NCBI GenBank assembly: GCA_008360955.1
Contig: LUCM01001670.1
Span: 24,846 to 88,845, forward strand
Length of the DNA: 64,000 nucleotides
Source: Fasciolopsis buskii
Lineage: Eukaryota; Platyhelminthes; Trematoda; Plagiorchiida; Fasciolidae
Reading direction: 5' to 3'
Part shown: positions 1 to 11,712 of the stretch, in pieces
How the letters are laid out: the number at the start of each line of letters is the position of its first letter
Numbering within the stretch: position 1 is the stretch's first letter
Position numbers and translations under genes: made by a program
The notes under the pieces: model-generated
The model's input: only the letters and a program-made list of their open reading frames with translations
Told to the model about the DNA's origin: nothing
Databases searched by the model: none

Positions 1-1109
1 ACTGATTAGCAGTAGCCTTAAATTCGTAAAGACTCGATCCATCCAACTCGTGAAAGAAAAACATTGAAGAAGTGAATGGTGGGTTGACCTCTGTTGGGAA
101 TAAGTAGCAGAGAATCTATATCCCCGAACTGGGACTGGAACTACCGCTGAATGTCGAACGTTGTTGTCCTTAGGCTGCCCGGTAAGGTCCTCAACGACTA
201 TGTGCGCATCAACACAACTTGGCGACAGCAAACCACCGCTAACAGTAATCAACTTTAGCTGGAATGATTTTTCCACTGGAAGCAGGCCGTGGTCAAGCTT
301 TCAAAAGCAAGACGTTTGGGCATGAAGGTTACGGTGTGATCCATCTCAAAGTCGATCAGTTCGCTAGCAGCTGGTCTTCAAAGGTAGCGGCCCCGCACCG
401 GAAGTGTTGTGCATGTTACGAATAACGAAAGCAGTGCAATGAACTCCCCACAAATGATTCGCTAATTGTTCACTTTGATTGGTATGGGCGTAATAGCTGT
501 GACACTGGATTCCACGGCGATTGATGTACACTACTCCACAGATTTGTAAGACCGCTCTAAACCAATGTTTTCTTTTCTTTCCCCTTTATTTCATATGCGT
601 GTTCCTCGGTTAATCTGGTGCTGAATAGTTTATTTGTTCTGGTTTTAATATGCCGGTTAGATAAGTCGACTTGCCGATGGCCCATTCCATACCCGCCTGC
701 ATGTGGCTTTATTGCTAACCTCCACTGGCCGACGGAAATTCTCTCTGTCCTCAGTGCTGCTGATTATCTGTCGTAGCAAAATTATGGGTGATCGCTAATA
801 ACTGGAGGCAAAAGTTTTCCAGCCGATGCAGGCAAGAACCAAACGACTCGTGTACTGGGTTGACATCCGAGTTCACCACCCATTTTGCAGTTCCACTGCA
901 AAAGTAAGCACAGTGACGAGCTCCGTCACTCAGGCATACTGAGGCTTGCCTTCCGGCCGGATTTCAAACGGACACCTTCGTCCTTTACCACGGGAAATGC
1001 AAAATCACCATAAAATTTGTCATGTTGGGATCACCTCACTGACTACCTGTAGACGGGACCAAAACACAGTGTTCTGACATAATAACTTGGTTGGCATTAG
1101 TAGTAGAAA
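1..1109. other. Gene-free stretch, nothing recognised
   Basis: I see no open frame with protein-like composition, no splice-framed exon and no repeat that I can match elsewhere in the window. Stop codons are frequent in all frames. Confidence 0.5.
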
Positions 1110-1290
1110 ATTAGATGTTCTCATGAAGTAAATCACCACGTGATATCAACACTCAGCTCACCATTAAGAAACCATGGATACACTGTGCATCTGTTTCATC
1201 CTTGTGAGGAATCATCAGCAACACAAATCCACCGCGTCCGAACTGCAAGTTATATTACGCGGGCCAAGCACAATAACTTTATGGTTCCAG
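1110..1290 (-). repeat. tRNA-derived SINE-like repeat, copy 1
   Basis: This block matches, on the same strand, the better-preserved repeat at 22690-22850. Shared landmarks on the plus strand are AAACCATGG near 1170, AGGAATCATCA near 1207 and TCCACCGCG near 1230, followed by a decayed tRNA-like head. The body also contains CACCACGTGATA near 1134, which reappears in opposite orientation at the ends of the copies at 20.3 and 22.9 kb. The element therefore reads on the minus strand. The Pol III box region is too decayed here to call. Family identity as a tRNA-derived SINE is inferred from the 22.7 kb copy. Confidence 0.55.
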
Positions 1291-4200
1291 GCTCATACCT
1301 TCCTGCGGCTCTAAAGACCTGTTATATCGAACATGTATAGTGTGGTTCAATTCTTGCAGGTCTCGTGAACATCGAAGTTAGCACTAGTACGCCAGTAAAC
1401 GAGCCGCTGCTTAACATTCCATTGCGCAAAATTTGGAAATACGCCCTTACAGTGCACGTTTCCTCAAGCTTATTGTTTAGCATTCCAGGACGAAAAGCAG
1501 AGGTTGCTTGTGGTGAAAGTGAGTTATAACTGAAATAATGTCCTTCATTCTAAGATCAAAGAAACCTTCAGCTCAGATTCCATCAGAGGTACTTGAAGGT
1601 GCCATTTGTCCATCATTTTCTCCCACCGCATATTCTCAAACCAACGATTCCTACTAATCTGTCGGGACACAGATAGGAAGACAATATCGTTTTCAGATTT
1701 TCTTACTTCAAAAGGCTACGCATTCTTTAGCATTATTTCCTTTGGCCGCCCACCTGTATTTATCCAAAAATTTTCCGTTCGTCTTTTTGAGTTGGCCTCA
1801 CTGAAAGTTTTCGAGGCACTGTATTGTTGAAGTGCTGTTCCTAAATGTCTGGCACGCTTTGTACGTTTTCGTTGGAAGCCAGCTCGTAACCTCTAGTATT
1901 CTTTCCCAATTGCGCCATTGTTATTCCATAATTTTCAGGTTTAGGGAATTCTGCCTTTATTACCAAGCTTGCAAGAATGATTCGGATTTTCACGTTAGGG
2001 CAAAAGTCAACGTTTCTTGCACCGGAGTCCTGCGACTTGGGCAGCTTTCACTAGAGGAATTTGGTCGATACTGAGGAAATCTGATTTCTGAATCTTCAGT
2101 ATGCAGGTTTATGATGTTGTTCAATTGACGTTCATCACCTGAAGTAACAATATTAGCAAAGCAACTTTAAATAAAGATTGTCGTCAACACTTCTTCTGAT
2201 GTTTGTAGCAATTTCAAGAACTGATCGTTGTCTGACATCAATCTTAATGCTTCCGAATTCTAAGTAAAAAATTGGAATTATTCCTTCTCGCACACTCGCC
2301 CACGGAAAATGTCCAGCATATTATCTTGTCCTTCTTCCAGTTGTACGTGACAGACCAGACACTCACTGATGTTAGCTGCTGCGTCTATCGAGAATCGCGA
2401 TTTTGCGTTCTTTTTTTCCAACCATATATTCCACTGCGCTTGGTGTTTTCCACCTCCGGATGCTGCCACGCACCTTAAGCAAGTAGATGATTTGCTCTTT
2501 TCGCGGACGAAAAGCTTTTATTGAAGTGGTTTTGAGCCCTAAGGACAACTGATGAGAATTAGTTGACAGCAAATTCACAATTATTTTTCTGGATTAGACT
2601 GTATCCTGCAGTATTGCATATTCAAGGCCGATTTTCTACTCGATCTTTCAGGCACTATTTTAAAAGAATCACTTATTTCCTTAACCACTAACCACATCTG
2701 AGGATTCTGAGCATGCACTCGAGTCATCGATAGGGGTGTAAATTAGCACTGGGCTTTAAAAATTGCCTTCTCGCTCGAAAACATGCGCTCCAAGTTTTAC
2801 GAAGTGAACATTCTGAGCAGAAAACCTACCCCTCTACATTTTGTGTGGGATTCCCGCACAGCTTCTCCCCGAATGCAGTAAAATTCATGATAATAGTGAT
2901 TAGAATTCCATAAGAATTCGGGAATTACAGCCTCTGTGTCTATGGCATCCTTGCTTTTTCGGCGGACAAAATGAAATGGATATTCAAGTCAGGTGGGAAC
3001 GACCAAAATGACTTGGCACTCGCTGTCACTGTTCTGCTTTTAGCCCTTTTATTAGGATTCAGAACGAATTTTCACAACTTTGTTCAAGCCATATTTTTAC
3101 TTCACTGTTATTCCTTCACTGATAATTAACAAGACGGAATAGTGGTGCTTTTAACAAATTCATGCAATCAAATCGAAAATGTAGGAAAGCAGTCAATAAT
3201 CAGCAAGTCATTTGATGGACGAACGCGTAATTTCTTGCCAGGGAAATTTTAATTTGACTGAAGTGATTATGTGAAAATTCATTGGAAAATTACACGGTAA
3301 AAGATAGCAAAGTGGACGGGAACTTAGTCAATTACCCATCCCACTAATATTGCCAGACACATGTTAATTGAACAACAGTCTTAGGTTATTCAGCATCTTC
3401 TGATCAACAGAAACAAGCTTTGATTTCATCAAAGCATACAAGTGCTTGCTGCCTATTCGAACATCGGCAATATAAACGACAATGGAGCTCATGTGATCGG
3501 TTATTTGTAGGGTAAAACGTTTTTCTCAAAGCTTTCGTCTTCCGGTGAACAATACAATTTCGGCATAGGATATATCTAACTGGGACGTTTCGGAACAAAG
3601 GCAGAATGTGTGAAAATCAGCTACTAAACTGCAAAGTGGGCCTCTTGAATAACAGCAAGAATATTCGGAACTATGGCGTCAGGATTTTGAATTGTACTGT
3701 TTAGCTCCTTAAATGAGAATAATGCAGCCCCTGGTATCTCCTTCCGTCCATTCAAGTAGGAAGTATCACGTATCTGAGTTCCACCAATGGCTACTTGGTT
3801 TGCTACTCAAAATCTGATGCCAAAAGGAGAGATAGTTGGAGCTGAGCAGACCTTCCAGCTCGAGAATTCGCTCTCATCTTTCATTCTATTTTCTGACCTA
3901 GTTGTTTAGTTTCCTGTATTTTTACACTGTCTTGACTGCACACAGCTGAGGAGTTCGATACTTCTTCCATGAGTTCTTTGATCCATCACCACCGATCGAC
4001 ATGCTAATTTGTTTCTACAAAATATGGATATTTTTCAAAATCTAGTGGACTGACTGCCTCTGTCCGACACCTTTGTTCGCGTTTGGCAATTAGATTTGTT
4101 TTTCGACCTTACGGGCGAAATCTGACCATAACGCTTACTTAGTAGTCCACTGGGGCCTGCTTAGACCAAGTTGTAATGTAGTCACCTTCAAACATGAGCG

Positions 4201-4472
4201 ATGATCACCATTTTTTTAGACCGCATTTTATCCCTGATTCCAATCCCAACCCTTTAGTTTTTCACTGTCTCTCCATATGGAGTCTTTCAACTCTTCCGGC
4301 AGTCGATTTATGGTCAAACTGGAATTACATCAAAAACTGGTCCCAAAAGACAAATTGAATTACTAATGTCGACATGCATTCTTATGAAGCTACTGCCAGA
4401 ATACTTGGAATTGCAATCAGGATTTACAAGGATTTACCCACGACGCACAATCTTCTAGACAACCGACAGCAA
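1291..4472. other. Gene-free stretch, nothing recognised
   Basis: About 3.2 kb of AT-leaning sequence with only short chance ORFs of less than 85 codons. None shows a domain, a signal or conserved-looking composition. I saw no repeat shared with other parts of the window. Confidence 0.45.
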
Positions 4473-4640
4473 AACTAGTCTTGAGGAGGGCAACCCAAGG
4501 TGGTCGAAATGTTGGCAAACTGCATCTACCAACAACGTTGTGTTATTAAAATTATATCAGTCACGAGAAAAACTAGTACACGGCGCAACGATTTTTCGAT
4601 ACACTACTTACGTCGTTCGGTTCTGATATTTACTACATAC
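4473..4640 (+). repeat. Hairpin repeat family, copy A (hammerhead-like module)
   Basis: Two modules in direct order. The first starts with TTGAGGA at 4481, then a hairpin of GGCAACC and GGTGGTC, then CGAAATGTTGG. The second is TGCATCTACCAACAACG (about 4521-4537), an AT-rich spacer, and a GCAACGATTTTTCGATAC hairpin near 4585. The same modules recur at 11581-11712 and 59096-59290, in different relative orientations. The stem of the first hairpin has one A:G mismatch here and is better paired in the other copies. The order TTGAGGA, stem-loop, GAAA resembles a hammerhead ribozyme core of the kind known in Penelope-like retroelements, but the first core base is T instead of C. I saw no reverse transcriptase attached. 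Confidence 0.65.
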
Positions 4641-7600
4641 AAACACTTAGCCTCGAAGCATAAACTCAGTATGAAATTCAGAGCAAGCAGTTTTCAGAAG
4701 CCATGAGGTCAAAGAATAGCTAGAAAATATACCTGCAAGTATTTAAACTGTAAACCTGGGTGAGTGAACCTGTTTTGACGATCAAAGGCCGCCTGGTTGA
4801 CCATCATATTGCGATCAAAAGTTGTACCGCAAACAGAATGACAACAGCAATTGGACCTTGCTAGAGCTTTCGATGTGTACACCTTTTTAAACACGCAATC
4901 CTTAATTGAGGTTAGGGATTATTAATCGTTTATATTTCCATCGTATCACGTTTTAATTTCTTCACGGTTCGCAAATGCAAAATACCGTAACAGTGGAGCT
5001 TTCGCACCATGCTTGATTTTAGTTCATTGCTCCTAAAAGATGATGCCTAGCGATCAACAAAGTTGAAGGTAAACTTGTATCTGAACTGGCCGCCCTTAAT
5101 TAAGTAAACTTTTAAAATTTATGTAAACCTATGCTTCGTGAATGAATTTTGTACAGAACAACTTCGTGAATCCCTCGCAGTGGATATCCACCTGTGAACT
5201 GAACAATACTGCCACCTAAAACGCCCGACTGTGATGTGAACACCCTCCATGTGTGCCATTATGGATTCTCATTTCCGCTAGCTAAAGCACATCTAATGTT
5301 TTATAATCATGAACTTTTTAGTTGTAAACTACTGTTGTCTAAACTTATGTGGGCTTGTTGTCCACGGGGCCTGGAAGTCCGGAAGAGGTTTAACACCAAA
5401 GCCAACTAATCTACAGTCGCTGAAGCCCCTTGAGAATCAAGTAGCTGATTCGAGTACAAAATCTTCATGCCAGTATAGGTAAACATCTTGACTGAGGAAT
5501 AAATAATGATTTACATTGTTTTTCAACTAAACTACCGGTTGAAAACAATATAACGTGCAGAATAGGGTCGTTTTCAGCTATTCATATTTATGCCAGTACG
5601 TAACTCTTAAACTTCCCTGGCCCACATGTCACCATCCAACAAGTGCTTTACAACCTGATTGTGCAACAAATTGATCAATTGCACTCACTCACAGATACAC
5701 ACGCGACCTTAGAGCTGTGAACTGATGTGATTACAAACCAACGATTCCCTCGATCCGTTCCCAACTATATTTAATGTTACTTATTGTTATGAGTAAAACT
5801 GACCGAAAACGTGCTTATTCGCCACGTTATGTTGTTTTCAATGTATTCTGTGGGATATTTTAAACGTTGACACCATCGGTCAAAAGTTGTGCGATCATTG
5901 AATTATAATTATGTTATTCCTGCATCTGAAGAACATCACAGAAAATCAGCTAATTTTTGTCCGATGATTTTCACTCTTCTCGAGAGCATTTATTTTATTG
6001 ACATGTTTCCAGTATGAGTGCAATGGATGGGTCATATACCATGTACCATAGCAACTACGGCTCAGTACATGCGGGAGTAGGAAGACCTGCAACCTTGTTC
6101 CGGAAAATCAGAGTGGCATAGTAATATATAAGATCACATTAGGTCAGGTGTGGTAGCCAGTACGACGACAGTGAGCTACCTCTTACCACCGAAGTGGCCG
6201 ACAGATCTGAGATTCGAAACTCTGATCGTTTCGGTGACATATGTTTAATCCACTCGATTATCTGTAGTCCATTTGCTGAAAGACGAGTTTGAAGTCATTT
6301 TTTGAAGCCCATTTAATGTAATGATCATCTCTCATAAAGTGGAAAGTATAACCTCTCGCACCGTGTAATCTGCATCTGACCGCTTGCAAAACGTTTGCAT
6401 ACATGGTTCTTTCGGAACCTTACAATTTGCAGTAAATATATTAAAGTCCACACCGTTTCTGAATTGAAGCAAAAATTTCAAGAATCGGAAACATTTTTAG
6501 ACTGAAATTTTCCAGAGCATTTCAGAACTTCCCTCTTTTCCATATATATTTTCTGCCTTTGCGGTTACCGATCGGTTAATAAGAGTCAACTGTTGATGAA
6601 CAGTTTGATATTTGCCTACACAGACAACTTCGCAAATACAAATCCAGATATGGAAAAAATAGTCGAACCATAATTCAACTCCTCTCCTTGTCAGTTAATC
6701 TGCTGACTTGTAAAACATGAAAAGTGGGGCTCGAACTTACTCATTGTTAGGTATCCCACACATCGAGGATTTTGGTTGGTGTGCAGCCTACTTGCTTTTT
6801 CAGCTGTTTAACCGCGTTCAACCTTCCTCAGTGCTGATCAGTTCTCCATCTAGAACCCCAGAATTACGATGGAAGTTAGTCGAAAACAGCGCATTATTTA
6901 AACAAGATTGTTGTTTGTTCATGAAAAATACAAGTAATGAGATGGAAAACACTCAGACGTTTTCCAATGGAACGTAAACGTTTTGCACTATATCAAAGAA
7001 ATAAAAGAACTATTAGGTTCCAAATTTGGGTTTCCATATTTGAAAGCGTATGCATGACGGTCGCATTTGTGTTGCAAGCTTCTCATAATTTAAGAGTTGA
7101 AGTGGCCTTAATTACTGGCCAAAAGTAATGTAAAAAATAATGTTACATTTCCAGCAATCGGCCTTGGATGTTGCCAATATGTTTTGGTGCTGCTGCACTC
7201 AGACCGATGCGGCTGCCTCACTTGTGATGTCAGGTGATTGGCATTAGATCATATTTTCGTTAAGTGCGGTTAGGTTGAATAATAGTCGTCTTGAGAGGCA
7301 ATACTTAATTGGTGTAATAACTGGACGGTTTCGTGAGTGTCATTTTTGTTCTTGTGTAGATCATGGGCAGAGGACAAAGAGATCATATCAGTCAGGTGCA
7401 AACCACACTCATATGTGCACGCCAACACGCGTTTGTCGATTTACGAAGAGGTTTGGTCAGAGGAATAAAATTTCTACTGTTTTATTATGCGTCAAGTCTA
7501 TCTATCTTCCAAGGGAGGCATAATAAAAGTAATCGAATTATTCGACAGTCCTCATCAGGACGGGTTCAACTATTTTTGTTTCTGGATTTTAACTAACGGT

Positions 7601-9382
7601 ATTAAATAATAAAAGGAATTTTTTGTTGTGATCCTAATTTATTACTCCATATTTACGTGTAATATTTTACAAAGTGTAGCGTGACCATTGAGCGACCGTC
7701 GACTGATTTTCAATACAATTCAAGTGAGTACCTTATCAAGAAACGATATTTATCCGGTTAACAGCTTCATCATCTGACTTCTCAGAAATCGTCAGCTGAT
7801 ACTCATTAACTAGCTGTCAAATATGGACTCGATATCTAGAGTGAGTCCACGTTCAGGTCACGTGAAACACTTCGGTTCAGCTGTGCTATCATCAGCGAAT
7901 GCAAACCAGTCCACCAACGAGACGAAGGAGCTTTCCCGGATTACTATTGGCGCAAAGGTATTCAGCCAGCCACACTTCTGTTTAATGAACATAAGCAATT
8001 AACTTTTACATAAACCATCACGTAATTTCCATCTGCTGTGATTTTCTTGCTCCTTTGGGTCGAACGTATTCAAGTATGTAACAGTAGTTTGAGTCTCTGC
8101 AGCTGTTTCGAATACCATATTATTATAGTAATACGGAGCTGAACATAATGGATCTCCTCTGAAAAGGGTCCCTTTGGATCTATCAGTTAGGAGCAAAACA
8201 ACGTGAGATAGCGACCGCACTCCCGGCTATTCCCGGGGCATGAACTGATTGACCCTAAAATGGCTTTTTCATATTTGCCATAAGCTATGCAACAACTCAA
8301 AGAATTCGATTAATTGGTCTATTTACATCTCGGAAATTTTAACCTCCTAGTAAAAAGGTCAAACACACGATGTGAACACAGATCTCAAAATAAAAAATCT
8401 TGTGAGCACTTGTTACTAAAATCTAAGCTCCAAATTTACTGGAAATGTGTTTACATTTGTGTTGAAATACTTGACTTGATGGAATCCCAACAGAATAAAT
8501 GTTAGTACTAGGAGCAGTGCAACCTGTTCGAAATTCGGCGGTGCAAAATGTGTCTGTTCTCCAAAATACACAAATTGCTAGTGGTTTGCAATCACTGAAC
8601 ATCCATATTCCAAAACCTTCCTGGAGCTTAAGGTGCCACATAGAATATGATGAAAGTCCTGGAAAATAACTGAGTAAAAAAGAAATTCCTAAATTTTGAA
8701 TTAGATGATTCTACCTGTCGTCATTCTCAATCAGCCATTGCGCTGACATTCTTCATTGGGGAAATCGTCGACCGTAGCTGCGTAGGTGTTCGATTATTCT
8801 TAGGCATTTATACTTTCTGTTTTGTCGAAGAATTAAAAACTCCTGGTTATCCTTTCTGTAAGGTAAGATCACCCATAGTTGAATAGTTTAACCTCGAACT
8901 ATTTCACTTGTCCTGTATGACTTCCTAGCAAATGGAGAGAAGGTGGTTGTTTTATAAACTCTGTCCAAGAAGTTTACTATTCTTTCCCGCCTGTGCTAGT
9001 ATGCCCTTGTTGAAAAAACATTTGGTTGACGAATGATGAGACACTGATACTAGCGGCGTGAGCTTCCCAAAATCTTCCGAGATGCGAGAACTTTTGAGAT
9101 ATATACTGTTACTTTTGGGCCGGTCAGTATACTACAACGTTAGAATGAACCCCTTCAATTTTACAAATGTTGTTTTTCTTCCGACACAAGAAAAACCATG
9201 AAATCTTTAAAAAACCAGCCCACGTATTTCTACCAATGGAAGAAAATCTCTTCTCACACCAGGTGCAAGAAACTGTTCATCACTTAGTGTAAACCCTCAA
9301 ATTACAACTAAGAATCCAGTGAATTATTCTGCAGTCACTTGGTACTTGTTGGTCATCTTAAGCATTGTACATCCACCACGTT
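4641..9382. other. Gene-free stretch with a possible tRNA-like scrap
   Basis: No recognisable protein-coding region. Near 6190-6222 there are A-box-like (AGTGGCCGACAG) and B-box-like (GATTCGAAAC) strings, but they lie too close together for a tRNA, so at most this is a truncated SINE. The ORFs of 60-86 codons in this interval have no features that suggest genes. Confidence 0.4.
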
Positions 9383-9466
9383 GGTGGTTCCTAACAGAGA
9401 CGAAACGGCTATGCAGCATTTCCCCAGTTTCTCACTAGCAAACGGAGTGTTGACGCCATGTGTAAG
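9383..9466 (+). repeat. SINE-like repeat body, diverged copy
   Basis: The string GTTCCTAACAGAGACGAAAC near 9387 matches the body motif GATTCCTAACAGGGATGAAA at 20231. Further matching segments follow (a CAGCATTTCC-like block, TTTCTCA, GTGTTGA and CCATGTG). Only the non-tRNA body of the family is present. Divergence is high, so the ends are approximate. Confidence 0.45.
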
Positions 9467-10267
9467 TAATTGCCGTCTACTATATATCCTCTTACTACTC
9501 GCCCTGGTCCGCTAAACACCTTCAATTAATCATTTATCGAGTTCTGCCAGGGTTTGTTCGACCGACCACTGTAAGAAAATCAAGGAGCCTGTCTCTAAGA
9601 CACGGCTGAAATCTTATCACCCTAGGTGAATCTTATTTTCCTCGACATCCTGCCATGGTGTATTAATGAATGCCCAGCCATCAGAGGCTAAAGAATCACA
9701 AATCAATCTATCGGAGACTTACAACAACACAGTTACACGAACTGGGGGTTTATCATACAGTTTTTTATCTTGCAACAGTGATACCTTCGAAATGGTCCTC
9801 CACCACAGAGGGTAACCTCCAATCTTATTCCCTTTATTTAAATAATGCAAAAGGTACTTACTTACTTGTTGCTCGTTTCTAGCTCACGCTAAGATAACAC
9901 GCACAACATTCTACTTGGAGTCGGTAGGGCTTTACAGTGTGTGGTTACGAGTAATGCTGATTTTATTACCGAAAACTTGCCGTATGAACTGTTTACTTAT
10001 TGCTTAGCGTTTCGACCATACCAGTGGTTATCAGGGAAGAGCAAATTTGTCAGAGGCCAGTATGTTTCCCTCATGGTAAAACAACAGTGATTTCTTCATT
10101 TAACTTGGGATGGCTGGAAAAATTTCAACTCACACCACCGGTCACGTGGTGTCGAAGTATTGAATTTTCATACGAAGTTTCAGTTAGCCTTCGCCAGATT
10201 ATTCTGTCGGAATCGAGCGTCATTTTCATTACGAAAGTAGATTCTGGTTCTAATCACTTATCGGTAA

Positions 10268-10330
10268 TGACTCAGTGGCTAACATCGCACCATTTCAAGA
10301 TGAAGTTTGTGGGTTCGAATCTTACAGTCG
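10268..10330 (+). repeat. tRNA-derived Pol III promoter segment (SINE head)
   Basis: A plausible internal Pol III promoter is present: an A box TGGCTAACATCGC at about 10276 and a B box GGTTCGAATCT at 10312, with near-normal spacing for a tRNA. I cannot pair a 7-bp acceptor stem, so a functional tRNA gene is unlikely. This is best read as the head of a tRNA-derived SINE. It lies inside a 130-codon open stretch that I regard as chance. Confidence 0.6.
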
Positions 10331-11580
10331 TCTCAACTTCGCCACTTGCCCGCCTTCGACTGGCAGCGACCCCCTTCGTAAAAGTGATGTGAGTACACCA
10401 ACTTTGGATGCAAACGTTGAGGGGCTAAAATAATGCAGACACATTGAAAGTACCTGAATTACAAGTTGTATTATTTTTTTCATGGTCCTTAGAAGACATC
10501 TCCAGAGTTTTTAAGGGATATCTCCCCAGACGACAAGTAGAATAAGTGAAATGCTGAAAAAGGTATTGCCTTGCACTCCTTTGAGTTAAACCGACATCCT
10601 ATACATTGAACACTGATGTTGTCTTCAGGTATGGTATGCAAAGTCATTAGTGGGCCAGAATGAACTTCGGTGTTTTTCCGTATTGTTGGGCGCATTGTAT
10701 AATCCTAATATGTGCTTATGAAGTGTATGAAAGGACACTAAATGACTGCATCGCAAGGGATCATCTACCCGCGAAATCAACGGCTCGAAACAAACGTTAC
10801 AAAGGATTGCCGCCGCTGACTGAATTCTATTAAAAAAATAATTCACCAGGCGGATCATCGGCTACATTGCTAAAGGAGTGCGCAAAATCACTAGCTTCAT
10901 GCTGTGTGTTCTGTTTTGGTCTTCGTGATACTTTTTCCTAAATTTTAAACGTTGCTTCTAATCAATCCAGCGTGTTGAACGAGCGGGTCTAAAGGTCGCA
11001 TTGGTGACTTTATGTCGCGATGCCTATTTCTTTAGTGAAAAGCTGATACACGAAGGCATGGAATCCTAAATTGCCTCACTGTTTTGGACTCCAGTCACTC
11101 TGGATTTTACACATAAAGCCCAGCTTTTGGTGTCCCTGCGAGTTCGGTCCATCTTATTTTTCTTCCACACAGCCAGCTAGCCGGAGTTTGTTCCTCTATC
11201 TGTAATCGTGCTTTTAACTGCATTATTCAAAAAAATCACTTCATCCGATTATTGACTGTAACATCGAAGGGTTTGAGTTTAACTGTTTGTCAAATGTCTT
11301 TCCTAAACTGCCATAACTCACACGGTAATGATGACAACAGGATCTCATACGCATCACTGTTAAGGATTTTTACCAGGACGCCATCTCCGTTTTCAACATG
11401 TATATATTTCCTGCGTCTGTAAGGTAACCGTATGCCCACTCAATATATAGATAGTATCATTATTCCCTGGTGATCCAACATCTTTCTGGCGGTCAAAGGC
11501 ATCAGACATCATCGTCTGCATTTTCAGTGGTAACCATAAGATGAATTTATTCAAACGGTCTCAAAATCTCAGGACCAAAT

Positions 11581-11712
11581 AATGTAAGGAGTGCATCGAA
11601 AAATCGATGCGCCATGTATTAGTTTTTAATAGTGAATGATATAATGTTAAGTTGATTTTAAAACTTGCCTTGAGAAAGGCTACCCACGGTAGTCGAAAAA
11701 TTGGCGCATTAT
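11581..11712. repeat. Hairpin repeat family, copy B (modules inverted)
   Basis: The left part is the reverse complement of the second module of copy A. It contains the perfect hairpin GCATCGA-AAAA-TCGATGC at 11593-11610 and the AT-rich spacer. The right part (11670-11705) is the first module in forward orientation: TTGAGAAA, then GGCTACC-CAC-GGTAGTC, then GAAAAATTGG. The GGCTACC/GGTAGTC stem is fully paired with one G:U. The modules therefore point away from each other here, unlike copy A. Confidence 0.65.

Noticed and set aside
10268..10330. Functional tRNA gene
   Set aside because: A and B boxes are present, but the acceptor stem cannot be formed. It is better read as a SINE head.
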